Of a DNA stretch of 64,000 nt, positions 17,553 to 28,384 are shown piece after piece. This stretch comes from Ensifer sp. LC11 (lineage in GTDB: Bacteria > Pseudomonadota > Alphaproteobacteria > Rhizobiales > Rhizobiaceae). The stretch is taken from the NCBI RefSeq assembly GCF_001695835.1, contig NZ_MBSO01000011.1, positions 81,303 to 145,302 on the forward strand, in the 5' to 3' direction. A model generated the notes under the pieces. It searched no databases. It was given only the letters and a program-made list of their open reading frames with translations, and was not told the DNA's origin. Position 1 is the stretch's first letter, and every line of letters starts with the position of its first letter. The translations under genes and the position numbers were made by a program.

Positions 17553-18380
17553 ATGCGTAGTTCCATCGAAACCTATGACATCGTTACCGGCGAGACGCGC
17601 GTCGTCTGGCAGACGGATCGGCTGGTCGAGGCGCCGAACTGGTCGCCGGACGGATCGCATCTGGTGATCAATGGCGACGGTCGCCTTTACCGCCTCGGTC
17701 TCGACGGTTCGGAGCCGAGCGAGATCGACACAGGCTTTGCGCGTCTTTGCAACAACGACCACGGCATCTCGCCGGATGGCGGCACGATCGCCATCAGCGA
17801 CAAAAGCGAATTCGGCAAATCGGCGATCTACCTGTTGCCGGCCGAAGGCGGCACGCCAAGGCTCGTCACCCGCAACCTGCCATCCTATTGGCACGGATGG
17901 TCGCCGGATGGGCAGACGCTTACCTATTGCGGCATTCGCGACCAGGTCTTCGACATCTACACGATCTCAGTCGATGGTGGCGAGGAGACGCGACTGACCC
18001 ACGGAGAAGGGCGCAATGACGGACCCGACTGGTCGGCCGATGGTCAGTGGATCTATTTCAACTCGAGCCGCACCGGGCGCATGCAGATCTGGCGTGTCCG
18101 TCCTGACGGCAGCGATGTGACGCGGATCACCGACAGCCCCTATGGCGACTGGTTTCCCCATCCGTCGCCGGATGGAAAGAACCTGTTGGTGCTCTCCTAT
18201 GACGGTGAGGTGTTCGATCACCCCAGGGATCTCGATGTTCGCTTGCGGCTGATGGACATGGACGGCGGCAATGCACGGGTCCTGTTCGAGCTCTTCGGCG
18301 GGCAGGGAACGATCAACGTTCCCAACTGGTCGCCGAGGGGCGATCGTTTCGCCTTCGTCCGCTACCAGCGGGAAAGCTGA
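17553..18380 (+). CDS. TolB-like beta-propeller (PD40 repeat) protein
   Basis: 275 residues from the ATG at 17553. At least six PD40/WD40-like TolB repeats can be read: NWSPDGSHLVI, GISPDGGTIAI, GWSPDGQTLTY, DWSADGQWIYF, HPSPDGKNLLV and NWSPRGDRFAF. This is a complete six-bladed propeller without a signal peptide, so it is probably cytoplasmic, unlike TolB itself. Similar stand-alone propellers occur in many rhizobia and are annotated only by fold. The open frame extends upstream into the membrane-protein gene in another frame, but that part is not family-like. It lies 26 bp after the small membrane-protein gene, possibly in the nadE unit. Confidence 0.8.
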   Translation: MRSSIETYDIVTGETRVVWQTDRLVEAPNWSPDGSHLVINGDGRLYRLGLDGSEPSEIDTGFARLCNNDHGISPDGGTIAISDKSEFGKSAIYLLPAEGGTPRLVTRNLPSYWHGWSPDGQTLTYCGIRDQVFDIYTISVDGGEETRLTHGEGRNDGPDWSADGQWIYFNSSRTGRMQIWRVRPDGSDVTRITDSPYGDWFPHPSPDGKNLLVLSYDGEVFDHPRDLDVRLRLMDMDGGNARVLFELFGGQGTINVPNWSPRGDRFAFVRYQRES

Positions 18381-18545
18381 CAGAACTGGACAAGAATACC
18401 GGTTGCATGCTAGCGATCACGTCGTTCGCAGGGCGCATCCGATCCGCGGGAAGGGCAAGGCCCACCTGTCTCACTGAACTTGGTTGCCACACCTCTTTTC
18501 AGTCTGTGGGCGCGGATACCGGACGTGAATGAAAGGAGGTCTTTC

Positions 18546-20279
18546 ATGATCACGCGCGATCTTCCCGCGAACCTTACCCTCGATACTATTCGCAAGCAGG
18601 CCAAGGCTTTTCTCAAGGCTGTGAAGGCTGGCGATGCCAGTGCCAAACAGAGGGCGCTTCCCTATTTTTCCGAACCGACTGCGATGGGGCTGCAGGATGC
18701 GCAGCTGGTACTTGCCCGCGAGTTCGGCTTTTCGAGCTGGACGCGGCTGAAGCGGCATCTCGAAAAATCCGGGAGCCATGCGCCGGCGACAGAGCAGCTC
18801 GCAAGCCGCCTTCTCTCGCTGGCAACGGTTTCCTATTTCGGCGACATAGCCGCTGATCCCGACCGTTTCACCCAGGCGCTTGCGCTTCTGCACGCACATC
18901 CTGAAATCGCCGGGGACAGCATCCACGTTGCCGCAGCACTTGGTGACGCCGAGGCAATTGACCGGTGGCTCGATCACGATCCGAAACTCGCAGGCAAGCG
19001 CGGAGGTCCCTATGACTGGGAGCCTTTGCTCTACGCCGCCTATGCCCGCGTTCCCGGCCGCTCTTCCCTGCCGGCCGGCCAGCGCCTGATCGCGCGCGGG
19101 GCTGACCCGAACGCTTACTGGCTCGATGACGGCCAGTATCGGTTCACGGTGCTGACCGGGGTCTTCGGAGAAGGCGAGGCCGGTCGCGAGCGACAGCCGC
19201 CGCACCCGGATTGCGTGACCTTCGCACGGCTGCTGCTATCCGCCGGCGCCCGCGCCAATGACAGCCAGGCGCTCTACAATCGGATGTTCGAGCCCGACAA
19301 TACCTGCCTCAAGCTGCTTCTTGACTATGGTCTCAATGCCAACGACCGGAACAACTGGCTGGTGCGCAACGATGGCGGCCTGGTCGAGAACGGGGAGCGC
19401 GTCTTCGACTACCAGCTGGCCTGGGCGCTGGAGAAGCGCATGGGCGATCGCGTGCGCCTGCTCATCGAGCACGGTGCCGACGTCAATCGCGCGATCAAAG
19501 GGCGCACGCCCTATCAGTGGGCCGAACTCGGCGGTGACCAGGCGCTGGCGCAGTACCTCGTGTCGCGCGGCGCTACCGAGGCGCCGCTCGACGACGTCGA
19601 CCGTCTGGCGCGTGCGATCTCGCAAGACGACGGAGACGCGGCGACGGCGCTCGTTGATGCGGATCCGACGCTGACTGCGCGTACGCAGGCGGCGCACCCC
19701 GCATTGCTGCACGAGGCGGCCGGTGAGGACCGGCGGGCAGCGGTTGCGCTGATGCTCTCCCTCTGCTTCGACGTCAACCGCATGACCTCACGAACGCCGC
19801 TGCACGAGGCGGCCCTGCATGGGCACCTGGAGATGGCGAAGCTGCTGCTCGATCACGGCGCCAACGCCACGGCGCGAGACCCCCACCACCATGCTCCACC
19901 CATCGGCTGGGCCGAATACAACGGCAAGGCGGACATGGTGCGCTTCCTGAAGGAGCAGCCGCTGGATATTTTTGCAGCGGCGTCCTTTGGCCTGGCCGGG
20001 CGCGTCGGCGAACTCCTTGACCAGCAACCGACGCTTCTTGAGACGTCGTTTGGCGACTTCCGGGGGCGTGGCCGAGCTGAGCCGCAGCACGACTGGATGA
20101 CGCCGCTTGCCTTTGCGGTGATCAATGGCCAGGCGGATGCCGTGCGGATGCTTCTCGAGAGGGGGGCGAATGCCGGCTTGCGTGATGGAGCGGCCGGGCC
20201 TTCCATCCGCGATCTTGCGCGCGACAAGGGGGACGAAGAGATCCTCGGCCTGCTGCGCGGCGCGCCAGTGGTGCAATAG
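18546..20279 (+). CDS. ankyrin-repeat protein
   Basis: 577 residues from the ATG at 18546, chosen because it sits 6 bp after a perfect AAAGGAGGT ribosome-binding site; an upstream in-frame GTG would add 22 unlikely residues. The N-terminal 75 residues (LTLDTIRKQAKAFLKAV, LVLAREFGFSSWTRLKRHLE) form a helical module often seen in front of bacterial ankyrin arrays. Ankyrin units follow through the rest, for example GQRLIARGADPNAYW, DRVRLLIEHGADVNRAIKGRTPYQWAELGG, RTPLHEAALHGHLEMAKLLLDHGANATARDPHH and QADAVRMLLERGANAGLRDGA. No signal peptide is visible. A scaffold for protein binding is the safe inference; no enzyme domain is visible. Confidence 0.85.
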   Translation: MITRDLPANLTLDTIRKQAKAFLKAVKAGDASAKQRALPYFSEPTAMGLQDAQLVLAREFGFSSWTRLKRHLEKSGSHAPATEQLASRLLSLATVSYFGDIAADPDRFTQALALLHAHPEIAGDSIHVAAALGDAEAIDRWLDHDPKLAGKRGGPYDWEPLLYAAYARVPGRSSLPAGQRLIARGADPNAYWLDDGQYRFTVLTGVFGEGEAGRERQPPHPDCVTFARLLLSAGARANDSQALYNRMFEPDNTCLKLLLDYGLNANDRNNWLVRNDGGLVENGERVFDYQLAWALEKRMGDRVRLLIEHGADVNRAIKGRTPYQWAELGGDQALAQYLVSRGATEAPLDDVDRLARAISQDDGDAATALVDADPTLTARTQAAHPALLHEAAGEDRRAAVALMLSLCFDVNRMTSRTPLHEAALHGHLEMAKLLLDHGANATARDPHHHAPPIGWAEYNGKADMVRFLKEQPLDIFAAASFGLAGRVGELLDQQPTLLETSFGDFRGRGRAEPQHDWMTPLAFAVINGQADAVRMLLERGANAGLRDGAAGPSIRDLARDKGDEEILGLLRGAPVVQ

Positions 20280-20297
20280 GCGATCAAAACGACCGCC

Positions 20298-20321
20298 GAG
20301 GGGAGCGCTTGCACTCCCCTC
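20298..20321 (+). terminator. hairpin after the ankyrin gene
   Basis: A perfect 8-bp stem GAGGGGAG-CGCTTGCA-CTCCCCTC lies 19 bp after the stop codon. There is no U-run behind it, so it may be an RNA-stabilising hairpin or a weak terminator. Confidence 0.5.
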
Positions 20322-20517
20322 GCGAGCTGATGCGACTGCTGATTGTCCGTCATTTCAGCCGGTTGAAATCGTTAAGTATTTCAACACCAGCTTATTTAAG
20401 CCAAACTTCGATTTTGATCGCTAGGGTGCCGCTAGTACCGGCTGCCCTCGTCAAGCATCGCGCTTCCCGAAGTGCAAAAATGCCTGACGCGACCGGTACG
20501 CACGAGGGGGGACTGGC

Positions 20518-22020
20518 GTGGTGGAAAAGACGTTGCGGCTGGCAAAGCGGGATAAGACGGTATGGACGATCCATGCGGCCTGCACCTTGGTCGCCGTGCT
20601 GATCATCGCAAGCCTCATCTATGTGCTCGATCGGTCGGTGACAGAAGCCGATCGCTTCGGACTTTCTGCGGAGCGAAGGCTGGTCACCAATGAACTGCGC
20701 CACCAGATGGACGCGGTCGTCCAATTTCAGGCACAGCTCTCCTTCTGGGACAAAACCTACGAGGAGTTGGCACGCGGGCGCGTCAGCGACGCTTTTATCG
20801 CAGACGAGCTGTCTGGCTGGTTGTGGGAAGACTACGGCTTTTCCTGGCTGATCCTGACGGACGCGGAACGCAACGTTTCCACGGTCTTGAAGGACGGCGC
20901 TGTTTTGTCGATCGAGGCGGCGCGTGTTCCACTCGAAGAGATCGACGATTTGATCGAGGAAGCCAAGCGCCGCTACGACAATGCCCTTAGAAACAACCAC
21001 GGCAACTACCAGCTGGATGTCGTGACACCCGATCCGCAATCGGTGATGCCGGCGGTTCCCGGTATTCACGCGGTGGATCTGCGCGAGATCGACGGACACA
21101 TGAGCGTGGCGGTCGTGCAGGCCGTGATCCCGGAGAGCCTGGTGGTGCCGGCGGAGCGTCGCGCGCCCGTTCTCATGGTCTCGGTGCGGCCTGTCACGCC
21201 AAAGATGATGCGCGAGATTGCGGCGCGGCTGGGGGTCCGGGGGCTCGGCTTCATCCCCCTCAAGGAGCTGCCGGAAAGCAGCGTCTATGCATCGGTCGGG
21301 CGCTGTTCCGATGCTTCCTGTCTTGTGGCCGCGTGGCTGCCGAAATCACCTGGCGGCTTCGTGCGTGCCGAGCTGTTGCCAAGCGTCATCATCATGGCGA
21401 TCGTCGCGGCGTTGCTGATGGCATTCGTGGCGCTGCGCTTTTCGACGCTCTTTGCCGCCTTGCAGCAGAGCGAGGCGCTGAACCGGCATCTTGCCAAGCA
21501 CGACCGCTTGACCGGGCTGCTCAACCGCAGCGGTTTCGACGATATGCTGGCGGCGGCGCTCTTGAACGCAAGGACGTACCCGTTCGCGCTCGTCTATGCC
21601 GACCTCGACGAGTTCAAGGCGGTCAACGACCGCTATGGACACGCAGCGGGCGATGCGGTGCTCGTCGCGATCGCCGAGCGCTTCCGCCATCGCGCGGGGC
21701 CAAAAGGTACTGTCGCGCGGCTCGGGGGCGACGAGTTTGCGGTTATTCTCGGCGAGTGCAGCGAGAGCGAAGCCCGTGGCCTCACAGCTGGGCTGATTGC
21801 TGACGCGCAGACGCCAATCGCCTTTGACGGCCAGATGCTCGTCGTCGGCGGCAGCGCCGGCATAGCCTTCGCTCCGCGGCACGGGCAGACGGCGCGCCAG
21901 CTGCTTCTGGCCGCCGACGAGGCGCTCTATCTCGCCAAGCGGCGTGGCCGCAATCGCGCCGAGACGGCAGATGCCATGATACTGCCGAGCGGAAAGAACG
22001 GCGATCAATCGGCCGCCTGA
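20518..22020 (+). CDS. membrane diguanylate cyclase with CHASE4-like sensor domain
   Basis: 500 residues from a GTG at 20518. One membrane helix near residues 20-40 (TLVAVLIIASLIYVL) and a second near 289-309 (IIMAIVAALLMAFVAL) enclose a periplasmic domain of about 245 residues that looks like CHASE4 (FWDKTYEELARG, WLWEDYGFSWLILTD). The cytoplasmic GGDEF domain has the canonical GGDEF at residues 403-407 and the upstream DRLTGLLNRSGFDDML and DEFKAVNDRYGHAAGDAVL motifs, so it should make c-di-GMP. The RxxD inhibitory site five residues before GGDEF is absent, so product inhibition at the I-site is unlikely. No EAL domain is fused. The ligand sensed is unknown. Confidence 0.9.
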   Translation: MVEKTLRLAKRDKTVWTIHAACTLVAVLIIASLIYVLDRSVTEADRFGLSAERRLVTNELRHQMDAVVQFQAQLSFWDKTYEELARGRVSDAFIADELSGWLWEDYGFSWLILTDAERNVSTVLKDGAVLSIEAARVPLEEIDDLIEEAKRRYDNALRNNHGNYQLDVVTPDPQSVMPAVPGIHAVDLREIDGHMSVAVVQAVIPESLVVPAERRAPVLMVSVRPVTPKMMREIAARLGVRGLGFIPLKELPESSVYASVGRCSDASCLVAAWLPKSPGGFVRAELLPSVIIMAIVAALLMAFVALRFSTLFAALQQSEALNRHLAKHDRLTGLLNRSGFDDMLAAALLNARTYPFALVYADLDEFKAVNDRYGHAAGDAVLVAIAERFRHRAGPKGTVARLGGDEFAVILGECSESEARGLTAGLIADAQTPIAFDGQMLVVGGSAGIAFAPRHGQTARQLLLAADEALYLAKRRGRNRAETADAMILPSGKNGDQSAA

Positions 22021-22055
22021 GACCGTCGCGGAGGCGATTGGTTCAAGTGACGCGC

Positions 22056-23069
22056 CTATTCGGGGACATTGCAGGGCGTAATGACCACCACCGCAGAAAG
22101 TTGAGAGCCGGCGGCCGGAGCCTGGCGATGCAGCATGATCGCGCGAAAGGCCGTGCGCGCGTCCGTCTTGAGGTCATGGTGCAGCACGAAGTGGATGCGC
22201 CGCTCGCGCAGAAGGGCCAGGTTGTCCTCGTCGAGATCATGGGCGACGTAGAGAGCGCAGTGGCGGTTGAGACGCTCGAAGGCTGCCAGAACCGAACGGT
22301 TGCCACCGCCGATCGAGTAGGCGGCATTGATGTCGGGGTTGGCCGCAAGTGCTGCATCCGCCAGCGCGCCGGTTTCGATATCGCGGCCGTGCCCCTCGCT
22401 GATCTCGACGATGCGGATTGCCGGATAACGCTCGCGCAGCAGTCGGCGAAAGCCGATTTCACGCTCTTCCTCGCCGCGAAAACGACCACTCGAGAGGGTC
22501 ACCAGCACAGTCGCCAAGGTGTCCGAAAAGCGCTCGCCGATCAGGTAGGCGGCGGTTTCGCCGGCCGCGCGGTTGTCGGCGCCCGCATAGGCGGTTCTCG
22601 GCGAATTGGGCAGATCGGTCACCAGCGTGACCACGGGAATGCCTGATGTCTCGAAGCGGGCCACGGCTGCGACGATCTCGGGCACATCGGGAGCCTTCAA
22701 CACGACCCCGTCGGTTCCCCTCAGCCTGATGCGGTCGAGCAGTTGGACGATGTCCTGCGGGCGCATCGTCTCGGCGAAATGGAACCGGCAGCGGAAGATC
22801 GTGGGCGCGAAGGTGAGGGCCTCGCTTTCGAATGCGTGGCGAACCGCATCGGTAAAACGCTCGGGCGCCTCCATCACGATATCGATCGCGAACTTGCGGC
22901 CCTGAACATCGAGACCCGCCTGCTGCTTTTCCAGTTCCTTGATGGCGGCGCGAACGCGTGCAACGGTCTGTCGCCGAACGCCGGGGCGTTCGTTCAGCAC
23001 ACGATCGACGGTCGCCGCGCTGAGGCCAGCCTGAAAGGCGATATCCTTGACCAGAAACGGATGCGCCAA
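22056..23069 (-). CDS. LacI-family transcriptional regulator
   Basis: 337 residues. The N-terminal LacI helix-turn-helix (VKDIAFQAGLSAATVDRVLNERPGVRRQTVARVRAAIKEL, residues 8-47) is followed by a periplasmic-binding-protein-like effector domain (TDGVVLKAPDVPEIVAAVARF, GIPVVTLVTDLP, YAGADNRAAGETAAYLI, YSIGGGNRSVLAAFE). It is divergent from the PhyH dioxygenase gene with 99 bp between the starts, so it probably controls that gene and the following SDR. The effector is presumably a sugar or small polar metabolite, as in the family, but nothing identifies it. Confidence 0.9.
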   Translation of the reverse strand: MAHPFLVKDIAFQAGLSAATVDRVLNERPGVRRQTVARVRAAIKELEKQQAGLDVQGRKFAIDIVMEAPERFTDAVRHAFESEALTFAPTIFRCRFHFAETMRPQDIVQLLDRIRLRGTDGVVLKAPDVPEIVAAVARFETSGIPVVTLVTDLPNSPRTAYAGADNRAAGETAAYLIGERFSDTLATVLVTLSSGRFRGEEEREIGFRRLLRERYPAIRIVEISEGHGRDIETGALADAALAANPDINAAYSIGGGNRSVLAAFERLNRHCALYVAHDLDEDNLALLRERRIHFVLHHDLKTDARTAFRAIMLHRQAPAAGSQLSAVVVITPCNVPE

Positions 23070-23168
23070 CGGCCGGCTCCTGATGGTTTTTTGATGGGTT
23101 CCTGCCCTATATCATGATTTTCCGCCGCCTATAGTCGTTTCCATCAGATGTTCCAGGGAGGAAACGGG

Positions 23169-24362
23169 ATGAAGGGCGACAACAGCGCCGGGCGGCGGAT
23201 CGAGCGCGTCTGGCTGACGCAGGATGCATGCGACATCGAGGCATTCCGGGCGGAGGTCGAACGCCGCACAGACCTTTCGGACTATCCCTATGCCAAGGGC
23301 TGTGAGAAAAATGTCTTGATCTACGACAGCGCCGATCTGATTGCCGCGTCCAGCGATGCCGAGGATCGGCGCGCTGTTCTGGCGGAGATCTGCGAGGTCC
23401 TTGCGACCGGCCCGGGTGTGGCCGTCTTCAAGGGGGCCTTTGCCGACAGAACGGCGATCGATGTCGCGAGCGGCGTTTTCGATGCGATCATCGAGGAACA
23501 GCATCGCACGAACAGCGGCGGTGGCGACCATTTCGCCAAGCCCGGCGCCAATGATCGCATCTGGAATTCGCTGGAAAAGCATTGCCTGAAGGCACCGGAG
23601 AATTTTGCCGCCTATTATGGCAACGCCATCATCGCGCTCGTCAGCGAGGCGTGGCTCGGGCCGAACTACCAGATGACGGCGCAGGTCAACCGCGTCAATC
23701 CGGGTGGGGCCGCGCAATCGGCGCATCGCGATTACCACCTCGGCTTCCAGACCTCTGCGGTGATCGAGCAATATCCCGTTCATGTGCACAGGCTCTCGCC
23801 CGTTCTCACCCTGCAGGGGGCAGTCGCTCATTGCGACATGCCGCTCGAAAGCGGCCCAACCCTGTTCTTGCCCTATAGCCAGACCTATGTGCTCGGTTAT
23901 CTGGCGCTCAACCGGCCGGAGTTCCGCGCCTATTTCGACGAACATCACGTTCAGCTTCCGCTTGCAAAAGGCGATGTCGTCTTCTTCAATCCGGCGCTTT
24001 TTCATGCGGCCGGTACCAATCGCTCCGCCGATATCCGGCGCGTGGCCAATCTCCTGCAGGTATCTTCGGCCTTCGGTCGGGCAATGGAGACCGTCGACCG
24101 GCTGACGATGAGTGCGACGCTTTACCCGGCCTTGAAGACCTTGCTGGCGGACGGCAAGCTGACGGCTGCGGAAGCCGCCAACGCTATCGCGTCCTGCGCC
24201 GAAGGCTACTCCTTTCCGACCAATCTCGACCGTGATCCGCCGCTCGGCGGGCTCGCACCGAAGACGCAAGCGCAGTTGATGCGGGAGGCTCTCGCCAAAG
24301 GTATGAGTGCGGTGGATTTACATGCGGCACTTAAGGAGCAGGCACGGCGCAAGCTGAGCTGA
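23169..24362 (+). CDS. phytanoyl-CoA dioxygenase (PhyH) family protein
   Basis: 397 residues from the ATG at 23169, which follows AGGGAGGAAACGGG; the frame is open upstream but without a better site. It belongs to the Fe(II)/2-oxoglutarate-dependent PhyH superfamily. The HxD pair is in QSAHRDYHLGF and the distal His lies in LFHAAGTNRSADIRRVANLLQ, with an Arg suitable for 2-oxoglutarate binding. Its length exceeds that of most 290-residue PhyH proteins because of an extra helical C-terminus (TAAEAANAIASCAEGYSFPTNLDRDPP). Substrate unknown. Together with the SDR 90 bp downstream and the divergent LacI regulator it looks like a small inducible catabolic unit. Confidence 0.8.
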   Translation: MKGDNSAGRRIERVWLTQDACDIEAFRAEVERRTDLSDYPYAKGCEKNVLIYDSADLIAASSDAEDRRAVLAEICEVLATGPGVAVFKGAFADRTAIDVASGVFDAIIEEQHRTNSGGGDHFAKPGANDRIWNSLEKHCLKAPENFAAYYGNAIIALVSEAWLGPNYQMTAQVNRVNPGGAAQSAHRDYHLGFQTSAVIEQYPVHVHRLSPVLTLQGAVAHCDMPLESGPTLFLPYSQTYVLGYLALNRPEFRAYFDEHHVQLPLAKGDVVFFNPALFHAAGTNRSADIRRVANLLQVSSAFGRAMETVDRLTMSATLYPALKTLLADGKLTAAEAANAIASCAEGYSFPTNLDRDPPLGGLAPKTQAQLMREALAKGMSAVDLHAALKEQARRKLS

Positions 24363-24452
24363 TGGCCCGACACTGTCGAAGTGGGCTCCCGGCGAATACG
24401 GTCGGGAGCAGTTTTTGTTTTTGCATGATCCAAGGCCAAGGGAGGACATCCA

Positions 24453-26265
<1,813 letters not shown>

Positions 26266-26355
26266 AACGGTATTCCGTCCGGACTTTCGTCATTTCAAAG
26301 AGATAGATGATTTCATTGTTGCGATGAAACAACGAAAGGATCTGGCTGCTGCCGC

Positions 26356-27441
26356 TCAGTTGCTCTGGGTCGGTTGATAGGCCGGCCCCTTCGGGTGCTT
26401 GAGGTCGATCGAGGTTTCCTGCTGTGGCAGGTAGGTCGGGCCGACGATGCGGACCTTGCTCTTTGCCGGATCATAGGGACGCTCTTCGGCCGGCACCTTA
26501 ACGGCATTTGTCTCAGCTTCCGGCTTCTTGGTCTCGATCACCACGATCGACGACTGATCGCTACCCTTCATCGTGCCGCTTGGCTTTGGGTCGGTTGCGG
26601 CGGTCTGCGGCATCTGGCAGCCGCACATGCCGGGCTTGCTGACGCCGCGGGTGCGGTAGGCAAACGCATTGGGCATTTCGGTATAGGGCCGCCCAGTCAT
26701 GGCCGATACCATCTGGTCGCTTTCTTCCGTGTTGAGATCGTGGAAATAGAGTTCCGTTTCAGCACCCGGGCAGCGCGCCCTGCAAGCCTGTTCGTCACGC
26801 GGGAAGTCGGCCGGCGTCGCGTCCGAAGAGATCGGGAAGAACGCGCCGTCGCAGGTGCGCACGCACATGGTGCGCAGCGTGCCCCTGTAGTAGCCATCCT
26901 GCGGCATGTAACCGTCTTCACCGGCTCCAAGCATCGGGCCGTAGGCGTCGTCAGGAGGCAGGTCCGCGACGATGTTGCGGTGCGTTTCCGGCTCTTCCGG
27001 TTCGACGCTTGCGAACTCTTCACGGTCGCCGTAGCAGCCGTTGATCTCGAGCGAAGCCAGGATCCGGCGACGCGTGCTTTCGTTACCCCCGGCAACGATC
27101 TGCTCGCGCTGCGACTTGAGCATGCTGAGATTGTCTTCCATCTCGGCGATGAGGCTGTTGAGTGCGCCACAGCTGTCGGCGTCGCCGCCATCGAAGACGA
27201 TGACGTCGCCGCCGTTGCAACCCGCACGGCGCCGGTCGTTCTTCGCCCGGCGCAGTTCGATGTTTTGGCGCGAGATCGCACTCGCATAGTCACGGGCGTC
27301 GGCGTTGGTCGCGATGAGATCGGGCAGTTGCGCCAGCCGGGTGTTCAGCCGGTCGCATACGGCCGATGCCATGGCCGGATCGGTACCGATCAGAGCCAGA
27401 GGCACGAGGGCCGCAGCGACGTGTTTCAAGCGCGCGAACAC
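26356..27441 (-). CDS. DUF2865 domain-containing exported protein
   Basis: 361 residues. An N-terminal signal peptide (MFARLKHVAAALVPLALIGTDPAMASA, cleavage near residue 27) is followed by a helical segment (LNTRLAQLPDLIATNADARDYASAISRQNIELRRAKNDRRRAGC). Then comes the Cys-containing DUF2865 region with RTMCVRTCDGAFFPISSDATPADFPRDEQACRARCPGAETELYFH. A low-complexity C-terminus contains KPEAETNAVKVPAEERPYDPAKSKVRIVGPTY. The family is periplasmic and restricted mainly to Rhizobiales, with no known activity. It lies 156 bp downstream of sinI on the same strand; co-transcription with the quorum-sensing genes is possible but unproven. Confidence 0.82.
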   Translation of the reverse strand: MFARLKHVAAALVPLALIGTDPAMASAVCDRLNTRLAQLPDLIATNADARDYASAISRQNIELRRAKNDRRRAGCNGGDVIVFDGGDADSCGALNSLIAEMEDNLSMLKSQREQIVAGGNESTRRRILASLEINGCYGDREEFASVEPEEPETHRNIVADLPPDDAYGPMLGAGEDGYMPQDGYYRGTLRTMCVRTCDGAFFPISSDATPADFPRDEQACRARCPGAETELYFHDLNTEESDQMVSAMTGRPYTEMPNAFAYRTRGVSKPGMCGCQMPQTAATDPKPSGTMKGSDQSSIVVIETKKPEAETNAVKVPAEERPYDPAKSKVRIVGPTYLPQQETSIDLKHPKGPAYQPTQSN

Positions 27442-27597
27442 GGGCGAAAGTCTCTTCCTGTTGCCAGGTTGGCGCCAACCTTCTGTTGCGGGCGGCTGCC
27501 AGCGGCATGTCCTGTTTCATCTCCATCATAGAGCTTGTCGGTGATCGCGCAACGACAAGCCACGGTTTGCGTTAACGGTGCGAAACGACGCAGGCGC

Positions 27598-28239
27598 TCA
27601 AGCGGCGCGGGCCGTTTCAAGCGACATCGGGCGATCGAGCACGGTGCCTTCGATGGCGGCGACCGCTTTCATCCGCTCAAGCAGGTTCGGGGTCACTTCC
27701 CAGGCGACGGCAACCGCGAAGACCGAGCCGATGCGATGCGGTTCTGCGATGCGTTCGCCGGGGCATCCCATGCGCCGGAACATGCGCTCCAGAAACACGT
27801 CGGTGACCGTGACGATATGGCTGATGCCGGACGCCAGCCCCAGTTCTCCGACGCCGCACATCAGTTCGGCGGCCGCGACCGTCACCTGGTTAGAGGCGCG
27901 GTCCTGCGAAATCTCGGGCTCGATGCAGAAGCGGCTGGATTCCCAGATGGAAGCGCTTCGGATTTCCGGGTTGTCGCCGAGCAGGATCGGGAATGTATCG
28001 TCGAGCATGTTGGGGCCGAGCGTCGGCAGCAGCCTCAGCGAGCCGCGCAGCCGGCCGTCGGGAGCGTAGGACAGCACGTAGAGCGGGTTGGCCTTGTCGT
28101 AGTTGTCGATTTCCCATTCACCGTCCGTTTGCACGTCCCACTTCAGGAAATCATGAAAGACGCGCTTGCGCAGCCGGAACATGTCATCGACGGCCTGAGG
28201 GTGCTGTGCGCGGGTCTTTCCGTTCAGGATCCTGATCAT
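27598..28239 (-). CDS. sinI: acyl-homoserine-lactone synthase (LuxI family)
   Basis: 213 residues from the ATG at 28239, which is preceded by GGAGAAG and begins MIRILNG; an ATG four codons earlier is possible. It makes the quorum-sensing AHL from acyl-ACP and S-adenosylmethionine. LuxI hallmarks are present: MFRLRKRVFHDFLKWDV with conserved Arg, Phe and Trp, then EWEIDNYD (Glu and Asp), GRLRGSLRLLPTLGPNML and ESSRFCIEPE. The resemblance to S. meliloti SinI (long-chain AHLs), and sinR plus dme as neighbours, give the symbol. A lux-box dyad lies 60 bp upstream. Confidence 0.92.
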   Translation of the reverse strand: MIRILNGKTRAQHPQAVDDMFRLRKRVFHDFLKWDVQTDGEWEIDNYDKANPLYVLSYAPDGRLRGSLRLLPTLGPNMLDDTFPILLGDNPEIRSASIWESSRFCIEPEISQDRASNQVTVAAAELMCGVGELGLASGISHIVTVTDVFLERMFRRMGCPGERIAEPHRIGSVFAVAVAWEVTPNLLERMKAVAAIEGTVLDRPMSLETARAA

Positions 28240-28298
28240 CGTCTTCTCCATCCTTGTTTGGGGATGGGCGGATGCTGTCAGGCTCTCGGTGGTCGCGT

Positions 28299-28318
28299 AA
28301 CTGTCGGTAGTGACAGTT
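28299..28318 (-). promoter_or_regulatory. lux-box-like dyad upstream of sinI
   Basis: AACTGTCGGTAGTGACAGTT is a 20-bp element with perfect 7-bp arms AACTGTC/GACAGTT around six bases. This has the length and CTG..CAG half-sites of LuxR-type binding sites. It lies 60 bp upstream of the sinI start and 67 bp beyond the sinR stop, so SinR (or an ExpR-type regulator encoded elsewhere) probably acts here on sinI. Confidence 0.82.
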
Positions 28319-28384
28319 CAAATGCGATGTATTTGCCACTAGATTTCGAGGGGTTTTGGATGGAGGGTTCGTCTTGTCAGTCGA

